NCBI RefSeq assembly: GCF_049445795.1
Contig: NZ_JBMSDT010000009.1
Span: forward strand, 124,001 to 188,000
Length of the DNA: 64,000 bases
Direction of reading: 5' to 3'
Source: Larkinella sp049445795
GTDB lineage: Bacteria > Bacteroidota > Bacteroidia > Cytophagales > Spirosomataceae
Part shown: positions 1 to 8,288 of the stretch, in pieces
How the letters are laid out: each line of letters starts with the position of its first letter
Numbering within the stretch: position 1 is the stretch's first letter
Made by a program: the position numbers and the translations under genes
Notes under the pieces: generated by a model
Told to the model about the DNA's origin: nothing
The model's database searches: none
What the model saw: only the letters and a program-made list of their open reading frames with translations

Positions 1-441
1 TCCCGTCAGGCCCGTCAGGCCCGTTCCCCGCACCAGATTCAGCAAAACCGTTTCGAGTACATCGTCCTGGTGGTGAGCTGTCACAATACGGGTGTAACCG
101 GCCTCGTCGGCAAGCTGCTCGAACCACGCATACCGGAATTGCCGGGCCGCCATCTGCGTCGAAATCCCGGACTTTTCGGCCTGCTGTCCCTTTGGCATTC
201 TGACCATATGGAACCGGACCCGATGACGCCCGGCCAGTGCCCGCACGAACATTGCTTCCTCTTCCGATTCGGCTCCCCGAAGCTGAAAGTTCACATGGGC
301 AATGCCGTATGAAAAGCCCGCCAGCCGAAACAGGTCGGCCAGCACAACCGAATCCAAACCACCGCTCACGGCCAGCAGCATTTGGTCGGTCGGTTGGAAC
401 AGTTGCTCGTGGGCAATAAAATGGGTGAAGGCATTTAACAT
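1..441 (-). CDS. tilS: tRNA(Ile)-lysidine synthase TilS, N-terminal part (runs off left edge)
   Basis: TilS uses ATP to attach lysine to C34 of the tRNA-Ile with anticodon CAU, converting it to an AUA reader; it is cytosolic and normally essential. The visible 147 residues begin with ATG at 441 and stay open to the window edge, so the C-terminal part lies outside. The N-type ATP pyrophosphatase P-loop SGGLDS is at residues 26-31, followed by AHVNFQLRG (about 48-56), TAHHQDDVLET (about 120-130) and RGTGL near 138, all typical of the catalytic domain. The upstream gene on the same strand is a small lipoprotein 83 bp away. No promoter box was found directly before the ATG. The family call is secure. 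Confidence 0.95.
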   Translation of the reverse strand, partial: MLNAFTHFIAHEQLFQPTDQMLLAVSGGLDSVVLADLFRLAGFSYGIAHVNFQLRGAESEEEAMFVRALAGRHRVRFHMVRMPKGQQAEKSGISTQMAARQFRYAWFEQLADEAGYTRIVTAHHQDDVLETVLLNLVRGTGLTGLTG

Positions 442-524
442 CCGGCTCAGCAAATTACGGCTTGAACTCGTCGATCACCATAAAGGTAAGTCGGATTTTT
501 GGATGAACTGTATGAGCCGTATTT

Positions 525-782
525 TTAGCGGGCACCGCTCCGGACTGCGGGATTTTTGCGCTCCAGCGCCTTGCCCTGGTCGATCAACTCCTGATACGTA
601 AACTCTTCGTTCCGAACATCGTTGACCTCATTCTCCACCATCGCCCGTCGAAAAGCCACCCGGCTGGCCGAATCGGCATGATCGGCCATAACTTGTTCAT
701 GCTTTTCCTGATCGTATTTTTTGTCAAGCGGATCGCAGCCCAATAACACAAAAGCCATTAGAGCCATCAGTAGCTTTTTCAT
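525..782 (-). CDS. small lipoprotein, unknown function
   Basis: An 85-residue protein with a basic start, a hydrophobic stretch and a lipobox LLGC with Cys16, so it is probably lipidated and membrane-attached. The mature part is short, highly charged and predicted helical (many D, E, K, R), with no recognised domain. It lies on the same strand as tilS, 83 bp upstream of it, and could be co-transcribed. I do not recognise the family. The lipobox is seen; membrane location is inferred from it. Confidence 0.7.
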   Translation of the reverse strand: MKKLLMALMAFVLLGCDPLDKKYDQEKHEQVMADHADSASRVAFRRAMVENEVNDVRNEEFTYQELIDQGKALERKNPAVRSGAR

Positions 783-1113
783 AATTGATTCCAGATTGCT
801 GTTCTGTAATTACAACTATTTTTAACAGGTTTCAGCCGAAGAATCGATTAAAAAATAAGAAGCAACGCCGGTTCCAGGAATGACTGGGTAAAACCCGACG
901 ATTTTTACAACGTTTCGTTTCCGATTAGTCAATCCCATTATTGACAAGCCCACCCCACCGGCTGCATCGGGTCGTCGGCATTTTTTATCGAAACCGTCGA
1001 AAGTACGCCAGCAAAAACCTAATCAATCAGGGTAGTGGTCGGTCGGTCAACAGGTGTCTTTTTCTTCGATCTTGAAACAATTGAGGCTATTTCAGAACGA
1101 GCCCAATTCAAAA
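783..1113. other. 331-bp stretch without a recognised gene
   Basis: Both strands are broken by stops and no protein family is visible. The stretch would hold the upstream region of the lipoprotein gene on its left and the 3' end of the small membrane gene on its right. I found no clear TAnnTTTG box and no strong hairpin. Confidence 0.5.
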
Positions 1114-1299
1114 TCATGATTTGGGAAGTTTTTTCCGACGAAATAATCGTATAACAGCGTAAACGACTATGCTGAGTGTTGCGATGTGTACCAACAGAAT
1201 AAGCCAGTCTGGCCCTTTAAACACCCCTTCATTAGCCAGATAATGGTAGATAAAGAGGCCAATGGCAACCGGAATAACCGCTTTCAGGATATCTTTCAT
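1114..1299 (-). CDS. small two-helix membrane protein
   Basis: With the ATG at 1299 the product is 61 residues: a short amphipathic start (MKDILK), a hydrophobic segment around residues 7-22, a polar loop with GPDW, a second hydrophobic segment around residues 31-50, and a basic tail RLFRRKKLPKS that should face the cytosol. A longer form starting at 1371 would add 24 residues that contain no sensible signal, so I prefer the internal start. No family recognised. It is probably an inner-membrane protein; its function is unknown. Confidence 0.55.
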   Translation of the reverse strand: MKDILKAVIPVAIGLFIYHYLANEGVFKGPDWLILLVHIATLSIVVYAVIRLFRRKKLPKS

Positions 1300-1418
1300 A
1301 GTAACCTGGGCTAGTGAAAAAATAGCAAGCCTGGAAATACAGGCTGTGTCTGTTTTATGCAACACCCGCAACGAAACAGAAGCCGGCGACAGAAGCGAAT
1401 AGTAAGCAAATGGTCCAA

Positions 1419-1450
1419 CAATAAAACCCGGAAACCGTCGGGTCCGGGTT
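1419..1450 (-). terminator. rho-independent terminator on the minus strand with no clear gene behind it
   Basis: Read on the minus strand, an 8-bp perfect stem (AACCCGGA at 1425-1432 pairing with TCCGGGTT at 1443-1450, 10-nt loop) is followed by a T-rich run (TTTTATT). Nothing recognisable is encoded upstream on that strand except a basic 60-codon GTG-started frame at 1453-1635, so the terminator may end a small RNA or the mRNA of an unusual small protein. Confidence 0.5.
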
Positions 1451-1698
1451 AGTCAAGTACGGGGGTTGGAAATGAACAGCCGATGAAACACCCGGCGAAA
1501 TTTGTTTGATTTTTCACATAACTCTCGACGGGACCAACTACCGCTGGCAAAAGTCATTTTTGTCTTCCTACGCGACGGGACGATGATACCAAGAGGCTGG
1601 TAAGGTTGTTTTTTTATCTTTTTCAAATTAATCACCCGAGTTTATTGTTAATTAAACTTAAAAAGAAGCTTTCAAAAAACCGGTTTCGACGAAAGCGC

Positions 1699-1706
1699 TA
1701 ATTTTG
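1699..1706 (+). promoter_or_regulatory. promoter -7 box TAATTTTG before the OstA-like gene
   Basis: TAATTTTG matches the Bacteroidota TAnnTTTG box exactly. No good TTG lies 17-23 nt upstream. A transcript would begin near 1713, a few bases before the palindromic repeat at 1717-1823, which would then form most of the 5' UTR of the gene starting at 1879. Confidence 0.45.
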
Positions 1707-1716
1707 CACAAAACCG

Positions 1717-1823
1717 TCTGAACCCGGATTCCACGGATTATGGGATTTACTAAGATTGGCTACCGCAGTTCAATCTTTTATATCCGAGTTAATCCCTGAA
1801 TCCGTGGAATCCCGGTTCTGACA
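1717..1823. repeat. dispersed palindromic repeat, family 1, copy A
   Basis: An imperfect inverted repeat of about 107 bp. The arms (1717 to about 1757 and about 1782-1823) pair over some 40 nt with a handful of mismatches; both contain GGATTCCACGGATT-like sequence. The loop holds GGCTACCGCAG...AATCTTTTA. Closely related copies occur at 34385-34485 and 39497-39598 with the same loop core (GGCTACCGCAATCTTTTA). Within an arm the word GGATT recurs about every 9 nt. Confidence 0.85.
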
Positions 1824-1878
1824 TTTTTTTCTCATGCATCGCAACCCTTTGACTAAAACGTGCGTCTTTGATAACAGA

Positions 1879-3807
1879 ATGATAAACAGGCTGCTGGTTT
1901 TGCTGCTGATTATACTATCGGGGCCAGTAAGTGCCCAGATTGGTACATCACCGGCAGGCGGACCCGGCGAGTTGGTCATACTGAAGCGTTCTGACCAACT
2001 GGAAGGTTTGCAATCGGGGACCGAGGAGATTCGGAAGCTGACCGGCAATGTGCATCTTCAGCATAAAAATATGGAGATGTTCTGCGACCGGGCCATCCAG
2101 AATCTGACGACCAACGTCATTGAAGCCTACGGAAACGTCCGAATGATTCAGGGTGATACCCTCAGTGTCAGAGGAGATACACTTTTTTATTACGGAGCGT
2201 CCCGGCAGGCCAACGTAACGGGTCGGACAGTAATTCTGAAAGACCGGAAAATGACGTTGACCACCCGGCGGCTGGACTATGATATGGCGAACGGCATTGC
2301 CCATTACCCGCAGAAAGGCCGGATTGTGGATCGGGAGAACATCCTGACCAGTAATGAAGGTTATTACAACACGCGAACCAAAGTATTCACGTTTCGGGAC
2401 GATGTGCGGCTGGTCAATCCGAAATATACCCTGACGGCGGACTCGCTGCTGTACAATTCGCTGAGTAAAGTAGCGACCTTTCAGGGACCAACCCGGATTA
2501 CCAGCAAGGAAGGGACGCTGATTGCCAAAGATGGGGATTACAATACCGTCACCCGGTTTTCGAATTTCCAACGGCGGGCAACCATAGAAACCGAAAAATA
2601 TACGCTGACCGGCGACACGCTGCTGGGCAATAATGCCAGTGATTTTTACACAGCTCGCGGCAATGTCGTCCTGTTTGCAAAGAACGATAAAACCATCCTG
2701 ACGGGCGATTTCGGGCGATACAATCGAAAAGTCGGGGTTGCCCGGATGATTGGTCACGCGTTGGTTAAGAGTGTTACCAGTTCGGATACCCTGTTCATGC
2801 GGGCCGATACACTCTGGTCGTTTGAACTGCCGAATCCGAAATGGCGGAAAGGCGTTACCAAAGTCGACTCGACGTACCGCAGGCTGATCGGGCAGAAAAA
2901 CGTCCTGGTTTTCAAGAATGATCTGCAGAGCAAGTGTGATTCGATCGTGTACGAAACCGCCGACTCGACCATCTATTTCTTTGGCGATCCGATCGTCTGG
3001 AGTACGAATTATCAGATGGAAGGCGATTCGATTACGGCATTGATGAAAAATAACCGGATCAACAAAATGTTACTCCGGGGCCATTCTTTCGTCATATCAC
3101 AGGATACCCTGCAAAATTTCAATCAGGTGAAGGGCCGAACCCTGACCGCATTTTTTGGGTACGACCGAAAGAAAGACCGCTCCGATATCGATCATGTGGT
3201 GGTCGAAGGCAACGGGGAGAGCCTCTATTTTGCGGTCGATGATGCGAATAAAATGATTGGCATGAATCGGGTGCTGTGTAGTAAAATGACCATCCGGTTT
3301 GCCGACCGAAAGGTAAGCAAAATCAGTTTCTATGGCCAGCCAGACTCGAAGTTGGTGCCACCGAAAGAACTGAAAGACAGCGATAAACGACTCGAGGGCT
3401 TTAACTGGCGCATCGCTGAACGACCTACCAAGGCTAAGGTAACGGGCTACGTGGACCCGGCTGTATCGCCGACAGTTATTTCCGGCACGACACCCGGCTC
3501 CAAACCGTCGGCGATGGCCCCAGCCGAGGCATCGGCAACGATCAAACGAGAGATCCCGGGGACTGAAGCAGGGCTTAAGAAGCTGATCAAGAAAGCTCCC
3601 GGCAATCAGGAGACTATAAAACCAGTTGTCGAACCGAAGTCAATTGTTTCGACACCCGCCAAAACTGCCCGGGCCGATAGTGCGAGCACGCTGAAACCGG
3701 GCACTGTAAACGCGAAGCCGGTCCAGACGACCACACCGACAGTTACAGAGGAGAGTGATCTGGAAAAGGAACTAAACAGAAAACCGGTCCGAAAGACAGG
3801 CAATTAA
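1879..3807 (+). CDS. OstA/LptA-like periplasmic protein (probable LPS transport)
   Basis: Starting at the ATG at 1879, the 642-residue product opens with a clear signal peptide (MINRLLVLLLIILSGPVSAQ). An ATG at 1834 would put 15 polar residues in front of the signal and is less likely. The body is a long series of beta-strand repeats with the OstA/LptA pattern (GNVHLQHKNMEMFCDRA, then repeated 'ADSLLYN', 'GDTLFYYG' and 'GNVVLF' units) to about residue 480. LptA-type beta-jellyrolls bridge the periplasm and pass lipopolysaccharide to the outer membrane. The last ~120 residues are low-complexity (P, T, K, A-rich) and end in a basic tail. It is longer than E. coli LptA (about 185 residues), as usual for the Bacteroidota OstA-like family. 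lptC is at 11878-12429. Confidence 0.8.
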   Translation: MINRLLVLLLIILSGPVSAQIGTSPAGGPGELVILKRSDQLEGLQSGTEEIRKLTGNVHLQHKNMEMFCDRAIQNLTTNVIEAYGNVRMIQGDTLSVRGDTLFYYGASRQANVTGRTVILKDRKMTLTTRRLDYDMANGIAHYPQKGRIVDRENILTSNEGYYNTRTKVFTFRDDVRLVNPKYTLTADSLLYNSLSKVATFQGPTRITSKEGTLIAKDGDYNTVTRFSNFQRRATIETEKYTLTGDTLLGNNASDFYTARGNVVLFAKNDKTILTGDFGRYNRKVGVARMIGHALVKSVTSSDTLFMRADTLWSFELPNPKWRKGVTKVDSTYRRLIGQKNVLVFKNDLQSKCDSIVYETADSTIYFFGDPIVWSTNYQMEGDSITALMKNNRINKMLLRGHSFVISQDTLQNFNQVKGRTLTAFFGYDRKKDRSDIDHVVVEGNGESLYFAVDDANKMIGMNRVLCSKMTIRFADRKVSKISFYGQPDSKLVPPKELKDSDKRLEGFNWRIAERPTKAKVTGYVDPAVSPTVISGTTPGSKPSAMAPAEASATIKREIPGTEAGLKKLIKKAPGNQETIKPVVEPKSIVSTPAKTARADSASTLKPGTVNAKPVQTTTPTVTEESDLEKELNRKPVRKTGN

Positions 3808-3921
3808 ACGAGTTGGCAAGATTTTTTGGTAAAAACATCGGATTCCATTTAAACCTTTCAAGAGATTTTAGGTTCTAAGGAAAAAAAGTAAGCCAATAGC
3901 AATATTTCGAGGAAGAGGTCG

Positions 3922-3951
3922 TTGACTTTCTCGTTTTTTTAAATATGTTTG
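3922..3951 (+). promoter_or_regulatory. consensus Bacteroidota promoter for the T9SS cargo gene
   Basis: TTG at 3922-3924, a 19-bp spacer, then TATGTTTG at 3944-3951 (TAnnTTTG). This is the best-formed promoter in the window. The expected transcription start is near 3958, giving a leader of about 39 nt before the ATG at 3997. Confidence 0.75.
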
Positions 3952-3996
3952 TGGTGGGCTAGTATATCCACCCAATTCTTGAATGAATGAATCTTT

Positions 3997-4638
3997 ATGA
4001 AACAATCTGTACGTCTATATGCCTGGTTGACTGGCCTGGCGCTTTTGCTATCGCAGAGCCTGATGGCTCAGACCGATAGCAGCAAGCCCAAAAGCCGGTT
4101 GGAATTGGGGCAAAAGCCTGCTCCAACCAGCCGTGTCATCCATTCCCGCAACTTTCCTTTTTTGAAACACCCAACCGTTGCCAGCCTTGACCGGGGTGTG
4201 ACGGTTCAGAAAAATGCGGCTATTAACCAATATTACCGGAATCAACTGCTGAACGCATCGTCGACCAAAACCCCCGTTCGGACGGCCAGCACCGAAACCA
4301 GCAACCCGGTAGCGCTGGAAAACCGACAATCGGCGGAAGAAGCCCGGAAAGCCGATGATACCATGTACGCCAGTGACCGAATTACGGTTTCCAACATCTA
4401 CCCCAACCCGGCCAACGAATACGCGGAAATCGATTACCATATTTCAGGCAATGTGAAAGACGCTAAACTGTCTTTTCTGAATGTTCTGGGTGCTCAGGTT
4501 GCCGAATACGTTCTGGACAAGAATGCACGGAAAATCCGGATTACGACCAGTGAACTAAATTCAGGCATGTACTTCTACCAACTGTCGCTTGACGGAAAGA
4601 CAATTGCGACGAAGAAACTGATGGTCAGCCATCAATAA
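3997..4638 (+). CDS. secreted protein with type IX secretion C-terminal sorting domain
   Basis: A 213-residue protein with a signal peptide (residues 1 to about 24, ending LMAQ) and a C-terminal T9SS type A sorting domain from about residue 130: ITVSNIYPNPANEYAEIDY, then VLGAQV, then LNSGMYFYQLSLDGK and the end KKLMVSHQ. Such domains direct transport across the outer membrane by the type IX system. The ~105 residues between signal and sorting domain are polar, low in hydrophobics and without a known domain, so the cargo function is unknown. The gene stands alone, with its own promoter (3922-3951) and a strong terminator (4657-4694). Confidence 0.85.
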   Translation: MKQSVRLYAWLTGLALLLSQSLMAQTDSSKPKSRLELGQKPAPTSRVIHSRNFPFLKHPTVASLDRGVTVQKNAAINQYYRNQLLNASSTKTPVRTASTETSNPVALENRQSAEEARKADDTMYASDRITVSNIYPNPANEYAEIDYHISGNVKDAKLSFLNVLGAQVAEYVLDKNARKIRITTSELNSGMYFYQLSLDGKTIATKKLMVSHQ

Positions 4639-4656
4639 CTATTAATCTTCAGAGAC

Positions 4657-4694
4657 GAGCAGTAAACAGTAAGCTGTTTACTGCTCCTTTTTTT
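4657..4694 (+). terminator. strong rho-independent terminator
   Basis: A 13-bp perfect stem (GAGCAGTAAACAG, loop TAAG, CTGTTTACTGCTC) followed by C and seven T. It closes the T9SS cargo gene. Confidence 0.93.
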
Positions 4695-4762
4695 AAGGGC
4701 ATCCAGCCACCGCTTCCGCACTATTTAAACCGTGCAATCGTTACTGTTACAGAGAATTTTAT

Positions 4763-4770
4763 TAATTTTG
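4763..4770 (+). promoter_or_regulatory. promoter -7 box TAATTTTG only 6 nt before the bamD start
   Basis: Exact TAnnTTTG match. The ATG at 4777 is separated from it by 6 nt, so transcription should begin at or next to the start codon, giving a leaderless mRNA. The -33 side lacks a clear TTG. Confidence 0.6.
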
Positions 4771-4776
4771 CATTCT

Positions 4777-5658
4777 ATGCAGCATTGTTGGAAAGCAGGT
4801 ACGCTGGCGGTTGTTTTGATGATACTTTTTACATCATGCAGCCCCTTTCAGAAATTACAGAAAAAGGGTACGGACGACGAGAAGTACCAGGCCGCCGTTG
4901 CTTACTTTAAGAAAGGCGAATTCTACAAAGCCGGACTGTTGTTTGAAGAATTGATTCCAATCCTGAAAGGGAGTACGGAGTCGGAAATGGCGCAGTTTTA
5001 CCGGGCCCATTGCGAATACCAGCAACAGAATTACCAGTTGTCGGCCTTTCACTTCAAGCAGTTCTACGAAACCTTTGCCCGGAGTGATTACGCCCACGAA
5101 GCGATGTATTTCTACGCCCTGTCGCTGTTCAAGGATTCACCGAATTACAACCTTGATCAATCCAACACCCTGACGGCGATGGCCGCTTTGCAGGATTTTA
5201 TCAATGCCAATCCGCAAAGCCCGTTCCGGCAGGAATGTACCGATTACATCAAGGTGCTGCGTGACAAACTGGAACTGAAGGCGTATGAAAAAGCCAAGCT
5301 GTATTATAAAACCAGTGCCGCCAACATCGCCAACTACCGCTCGTCGGTCGTCTCGATCAGTAATTTCCTGCGCGAGTATCCGGATTCGAAATTTAACGAA
5401 GAACTGGCGTACCTCCGGGTCGATGCCCAGTATCACCTGGCGAAAAACAGCTTTTCGGATAAATTGAAAGAACGTCACCAGGACGTTGTTACCTATTACC
5501 TGGCCCTGGTGGATAAGTACCCGAAAAGCCCGGATCTGAAAAAAGCCGAGCGGATGTATGAAGACAGCCGTAAGGAACTGGAGACGATTGCCACCCAGGA
5601 GAAAGAGAAGTTAAACCAGCAGCAAAAACCGGCCAAAGTAACGGCCACCGCTCAATAA
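4777..5658 (+). CDS. bamD: outer-membrane assembly lipoprotein BamD
   Basis: A 293-residue lipoprotein: hydrophobic signal and lipobox FTSC with Cys21, then TPR-like helical repeats (YQAAVAYFKKGEFYKAGLLFEELIP, YFYALSLFKDSPNYNLDQSNT, FLREYPDSKFNEELAYLRVDAQY). BamD is the essential helical component of the BAM complex that folds beta-barrel proteins into the outer membrane. The ATG at 4777 sits directly before the signal; an upstream frame extension to 4732 adds nothing. It heads the block bamD-rpoZ-coaBC-DUF4835-recN, an order I know from other Bacteroidota. The low-complexity C-terminus (KEKLNQQQKPAKVTATAQ) is variable in the family. Confidence 0.92.
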   Translation: MQHCWKAGTLAVVLMILFTSCSPFQKLQKKGTDDEKYQAAVAYFKKGEFYKAGLLFEELIPILKGSTESEMAQFYRAHCEYQQQNYQLSAFHFKQFYETFARSDYAHEAMYFYALSLFKDSPNYNLDQSNTLTAMAALQDFINANPQSPFRQECTDYIKVLRDKLELKAYEKAKLYYKTSAANIANYRSSVVSISNFLREYPDSKFNEELAYLRVDAQYHLAKNSFSDKLKERHQDVVTYYLALVDKYPKSPDLKKAERMYEDSRKELETIATQEKEKLNQQQKPAKVTATAQ

Positions 5659-5706
5659 CCGGTTTTCATGAACCGGCTCACTATCAACCAATTGAAAGAC
5701 AACATT

Positions 5707-6027
5707 ATGGCAAGTAATCCTTCGATCATCACCCGGGATACCGACAAAATCGCGGCTGCAACGGGCAATCTGTACGAATCCGTTTCAATCATTTCAAAAC
5801 GGGCCCGGCAGATTTCAAGCAAAATGAAAGAAGAGTTGAGCAATAAACTTTCGGAATTCGCTTCGGCCGTCGATAACCTCGAAGAAGTGTTTGAAAACCG
5901 CGAGCAGATCGAGATTTCGAAATACTACGAGCGGCTCCCGAAACCGACCACCGTGGCCACCGACGAATTTCTGGAAGGTAAATTGCAGTGGCGCACCGTC
6001 GACGAAGAGCCGACCGGCAACCTCTGA
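5707..6027 (+). CDS. rpoZ: RNA polymerase omega subunit, Bacteroidota type
   Basis: A 106-residue protein starting MASNPSIITRDTDKIAAATGNLYESVSIISKRARQ (shortened here), matching the Bacteroidota omega family; omega stabilises the beta' subunit and aids polymerase assembly. The SIITRDTDKI and YESVSIISKRARQI segments correspond to the omega core helices. The ATG at 5707 fits the family; a frame opening 39 nt earlier would add an unrelated leader. It follows bamD by 48 bp and probably shares its transcript. A long structured hairpin (6050-6120) separates it from coaBC. Confidence 0.85.
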   Translation: MASNPSIITRDTDKIAAATGNLYESVSIISKRARQISSKMKEELSNKLSEFASAVDNLEEVFENREQIEISKYYERLPKPTTVATDEFLEGKLQWRTVDEEPTGNL

Positions 6028-6049
6028 TTTCTAGTCTGATACCCAACAG

Positions 6050-6120
6050 CCGGGGAAGCGCAGAAAGCCCAGGAAAAAACGCGATGGCGGTTTTTCTGTG
6101 TGGGTTCTGACCTTCCCCGG
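6050..6120 (+). terminator. 71-nt branched-free long hairpin between rpoZ and coaBC
   Basis: The outer 9-bp stem CCGGGGAAG (6050-6058) pairs perfectly with CTTCCCCGG (6112-6120). Inside, CAGAA/TTCTG, CCCA/TGGG, GAAAAA/TTTTTC and CGC/GCG continue the helix with small bulges to a GATG tetraloop: about 27 bp in all. It is followed by TTTATTTTT. It may terminate or attenuate the bamD-rpoZ transcript just before the coaBC promoter. Confidence 0.7.
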
Positions 6121-6135
6121 TTTATTTTTGGTTTG

Positions 6136-6143
6136 TACTTTTG
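6136..6143 (+). promoter_or_regulatory. promoter -7 box TACTTTTG 4 nt before the coaBC start
   Basis: Exact TAnnTTTG match. The coaBC ATG at 6148 follows after 4 nt, again implying a leaderless transcript. The -33 element is not evident. Confidence 0.55.
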
Positions 6144-6147
6144 TGCT

Positions 6148-7356
6148 ATGTCTACTCTGACCGGAAAAAAAATCTTGCTGGGCGTGACCGGGAGCATTGC
6201 CGCCTACAAATCGGCGTTGCTGGTCCGGCTACTGGTTAAAACTGGTGCCGAAGTCCAGGTCGTGATGACTCCCTCGGCGAAGGAATTCATTACCCCACTG
6301 ACGCTGGCAACGCTCTCCAAACGTCCGGTGCTGTCGGAGTTCGTCAACCAGGCTTCCGGCGACGGCCAGTGGAACAACCATGTGGAACTGGCTCTCTGGG
6401 CGGATTTGATCGTGGTAGCCCCGGCATCGGCCCACACGCTGGCCAAGTTCGCCCACGGCTTCTGCGACGATCTGCTGTCGGCCGTGTATCTGTCGGCGAA
6501 ATGCCCGGTTTTTCTAGCCCCGGCGATGGATCTGGATATGTACCGTCATCCGACCACACTCGATAATCTCCGGCGACTCGATTCGTTCGGAAATCACCTG
6601 ATTCAGGCTGAACACGGCGAGTTAGCCAGTGGGCTGGTAGGCGAAGGGCGACTGGCTGAACCGGAACACATTCTGGCCGACCTCGAACGGCATCTGGCCC
6701 ATCGCCCGCTGTTCCGGCATAAAAAGGTGCTGATTACGGCCGGGCCAACGCAGGAACCGATTGATCCGGTCCGGTTTATCAGCAACCACTCCAGCGGGAA
6801 GATGGGCTATGCCATCGCCCGCGCGTTTGCGCAGGCAGGTGCGGAGGTTACACTCGTCAGCGGCCCGACATCCTTGCCCTTTCCCGACCCGACGATTCGG
6901 CGGATTGCTGTCCGTTCGGCGCAGGAAATGTATGAAGCCACCGCAGAAGCCTTTCCGACCGCTCAAGTGGTGATTCTGGCTGCAGCCGTAGCCGACTATA
7001 CCCCGCTTCACCCTGCCGATCAGAAGATCAAGAAGAAAGAAGCCACGTTTGATCTGGCGATGAAAAAAACCGTCGATATTGCCGCCACCCTGGGCGGGCA
7101 AAAACGGCCGGATCAGCTCATTGTCGGTTTTGCCCTGGAAACGCAGGACGAGCAGGCCAACGCGTTGACCAAACTTCGTGCAAAGAACTTTGATTTTATT
7201 GTTCTCAATTCGTTGCGCGATTCGGGAGCCGGTTTTGGGCACGATACCAACAAAATTACCGTTATTGACAGAGACGAACGGGTTTATGAATTCGACCTGA
7301 AATCAAAAGATAAAGTGGCCGAAGATTTGCTGAATCTCGTTGAGGAAAAGCTTTAA
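6148..7356 (+). CDS. coaBC: bifunctional phosphopantothenoylcysteine decarboxylase / phosphopantothenate-cysteine ligase
   Basis: A 402-residue two-domain enzyme of coenzyme A synthesis. It joins cysteine to 4'-phosphopantothenate (CoaB, C-terminal half, nucleotide-dependent) and decarboxylates the product to 4'-phosphopantetheine (CoaC, N-terminal flavoprotein). CoaC motifs: GVTGSIAAYKS at 12-22, the catalytic-type His78 in NNHVEL, PASAHT at 92-97 (PASANT family motif with His for Asn) and PAMDLDM at 125-131. CoaB motifs: ITAGPTQEPIDPVRFISNH from about 196 and AAAVADYTP. The start at 6148 is fixed by the first beta strand (KKILLGVTG). DUF4835 follows after 5 bp. The CoA gene coaX is at 13792-14523. 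Confidence 0.95.
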   Translation: MSTLTGKKILLGVTGSIAAYKSALLVRLLVKTGAEVQVVMTPSAKEFITPLTLATLSKRPVLSEFVNQASGDGQWNNHVELALWADLIVVAPASAHTLAKFAHGFCDDLLSAVYLSAKCPVFLAPAMDLDMYRHPTTLDNLRRLDSFGNHLIQAEHGELASGLVGEGRLAEPEHILADLERHLAHRPLFRHKKVLITAGPTQEPIDPVRFISNHSSGKMGYAIARAFAQAGAEVTLVSGPTSLPFPDPTIRRIAVRSAQEMYEATAEAFPTAQVVILAAAVADYTPLHPADQKIKKKEATFDLAMKKTVDIAATLGGQKRPDQLIVGFALETQDEQANALTKLRAKNFDFIVLNSLRDSGAGFGHDTNKITVIDRDERVYEFDLKSKDKVAEDLLNLVEEKL

Positions 7357-7361
7357 ATCGT

Positions 7362-8285
7362 ATGAAATTACCAGCCATTATTGGGCTTTTGACGGTTATC
7401 CTGGGTCTTGTCGCCAGAAGCAGCCAGGCGCAGGAACTGAATTGTCAGGTCACAGTCAACTTCAACCAGGCGAATTCGTCGCAGGTGACCGACCGTCAGA
7501 TTTTTCCCCAGATGCAGGCGTTCATCACCGACTTTATGAACAACCGCCGGTGGACCACCGACGCTTTTAATCCTGAAGAACGCATCAACTGTAAACTGGT
7601 GATCGATATTCTGAAGGTTCCTTCTCAGAACTATTACGAGGGCCGTGCTCAGGTCATTGTGTTGCGGCCAGTGTACGGCAGCAATTACGAGACGGTTACG
7701 CTGCGGTACATCGACAATTCATTCAACTTCCCGTTCCGGCCGAACAACCCAATGTTTTTCAATGAAAACACCTATGCGCCAGAAAACGAGCTTACCTCCC
7801 TACTGGCGTTTCACGCGCTCATCATGCTGGGCGTCGATTATGATTCGTTCGGGAAACAGGGTGGCAAACTCTTCTTTCAGCGGGCTTACAATGTGATGTC
7901 GCTGGCCAACCAGAGCGCGGGCGGAGGAGCCTGGGGAGCGCAGGGGGACATTCGGAATCGGTATTGGCTGATTGAAAATCTGCAAAGCCAGCAGTTTGTT
8001 CCTTACCACGATGCGCTGTATACTTACCACCGACAGGTACTGGACAATTTCACGGCAAACCCGGCCATCGCGCGTCAGCAAACCCTGGAGGTGTTGTCGA
8101 CGATTCGGCAGGTCAGCCAGCTACGGCCTAATTCGGTGGTGATCAATACGTTTTTCGATGCCAAAGGAGAAGAACTCTTCAACATCATGAACGAAGGCTC
8201 CCGCGAGGAACGGCAACAGGCGTTTACGCTCCTGTCGGCCCTGGACCCGGCCAAAACCGAAGTTTACCGAAAGTTACTCCGATAA
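7362..8285 (+). CDS. DUF4835 family exported protein
   Basis: A 307-residue protein with an N-terminal signal peptide (about residues 1-24, ending SQAQ), then ELNCQVTVNFNQ, the Bacteroidota DUF4835 signature, and conserved-looking segments such as NNRRWTTDAFNPEERINCKLVIDI and LLAFHALIMLGVDYDSFGKQGG (split here for length). The family is restricted to Bacteroidota as far as I know and typically sits between coaBC and recN; no biochemical role is established. It starts 5 bp after coaBC and ends 3 bp before the next gene, so it is operonic. Periplasmic or outer-membrane location is inferred from the signal. Confidence 0.85.
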   Translation: MKLPAIIGLLTVILGLVARSSQAQELNCQVTVNFNQANSSQVTDRQIFPQMQAFITDFMNNRRWTTDAFNPEERINCKLVIDILKVPSQNYYEGRAQVIVLRPVYGSNYETVTLRYIDNSFNFPFRPNNPMFFNENTYAPENELTSLLAFHALIMLGVDYDSFGKQGGKLFFQRAYNVMSLANQSAGGGAWGAQGDIRNRYWLIENLQSQQFVPYHDALYTYHRQVLDNFTANPAIARQQTLEVLSTIRQVSQLRPNSVVINTFFDAKGEELFNIMNEGSREERQQAFTLLSALDPAKTEVYRKLLR

Positions 8286-8288
8286 TTC

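Noticed and set aside
1..27. Tandem 9-bp repeat CCCGTCAGG at the left edge
   Set aside because: It lies inside tilS and encodes GLTGLTG of the RGTGL segment; ordinary coding sequence.
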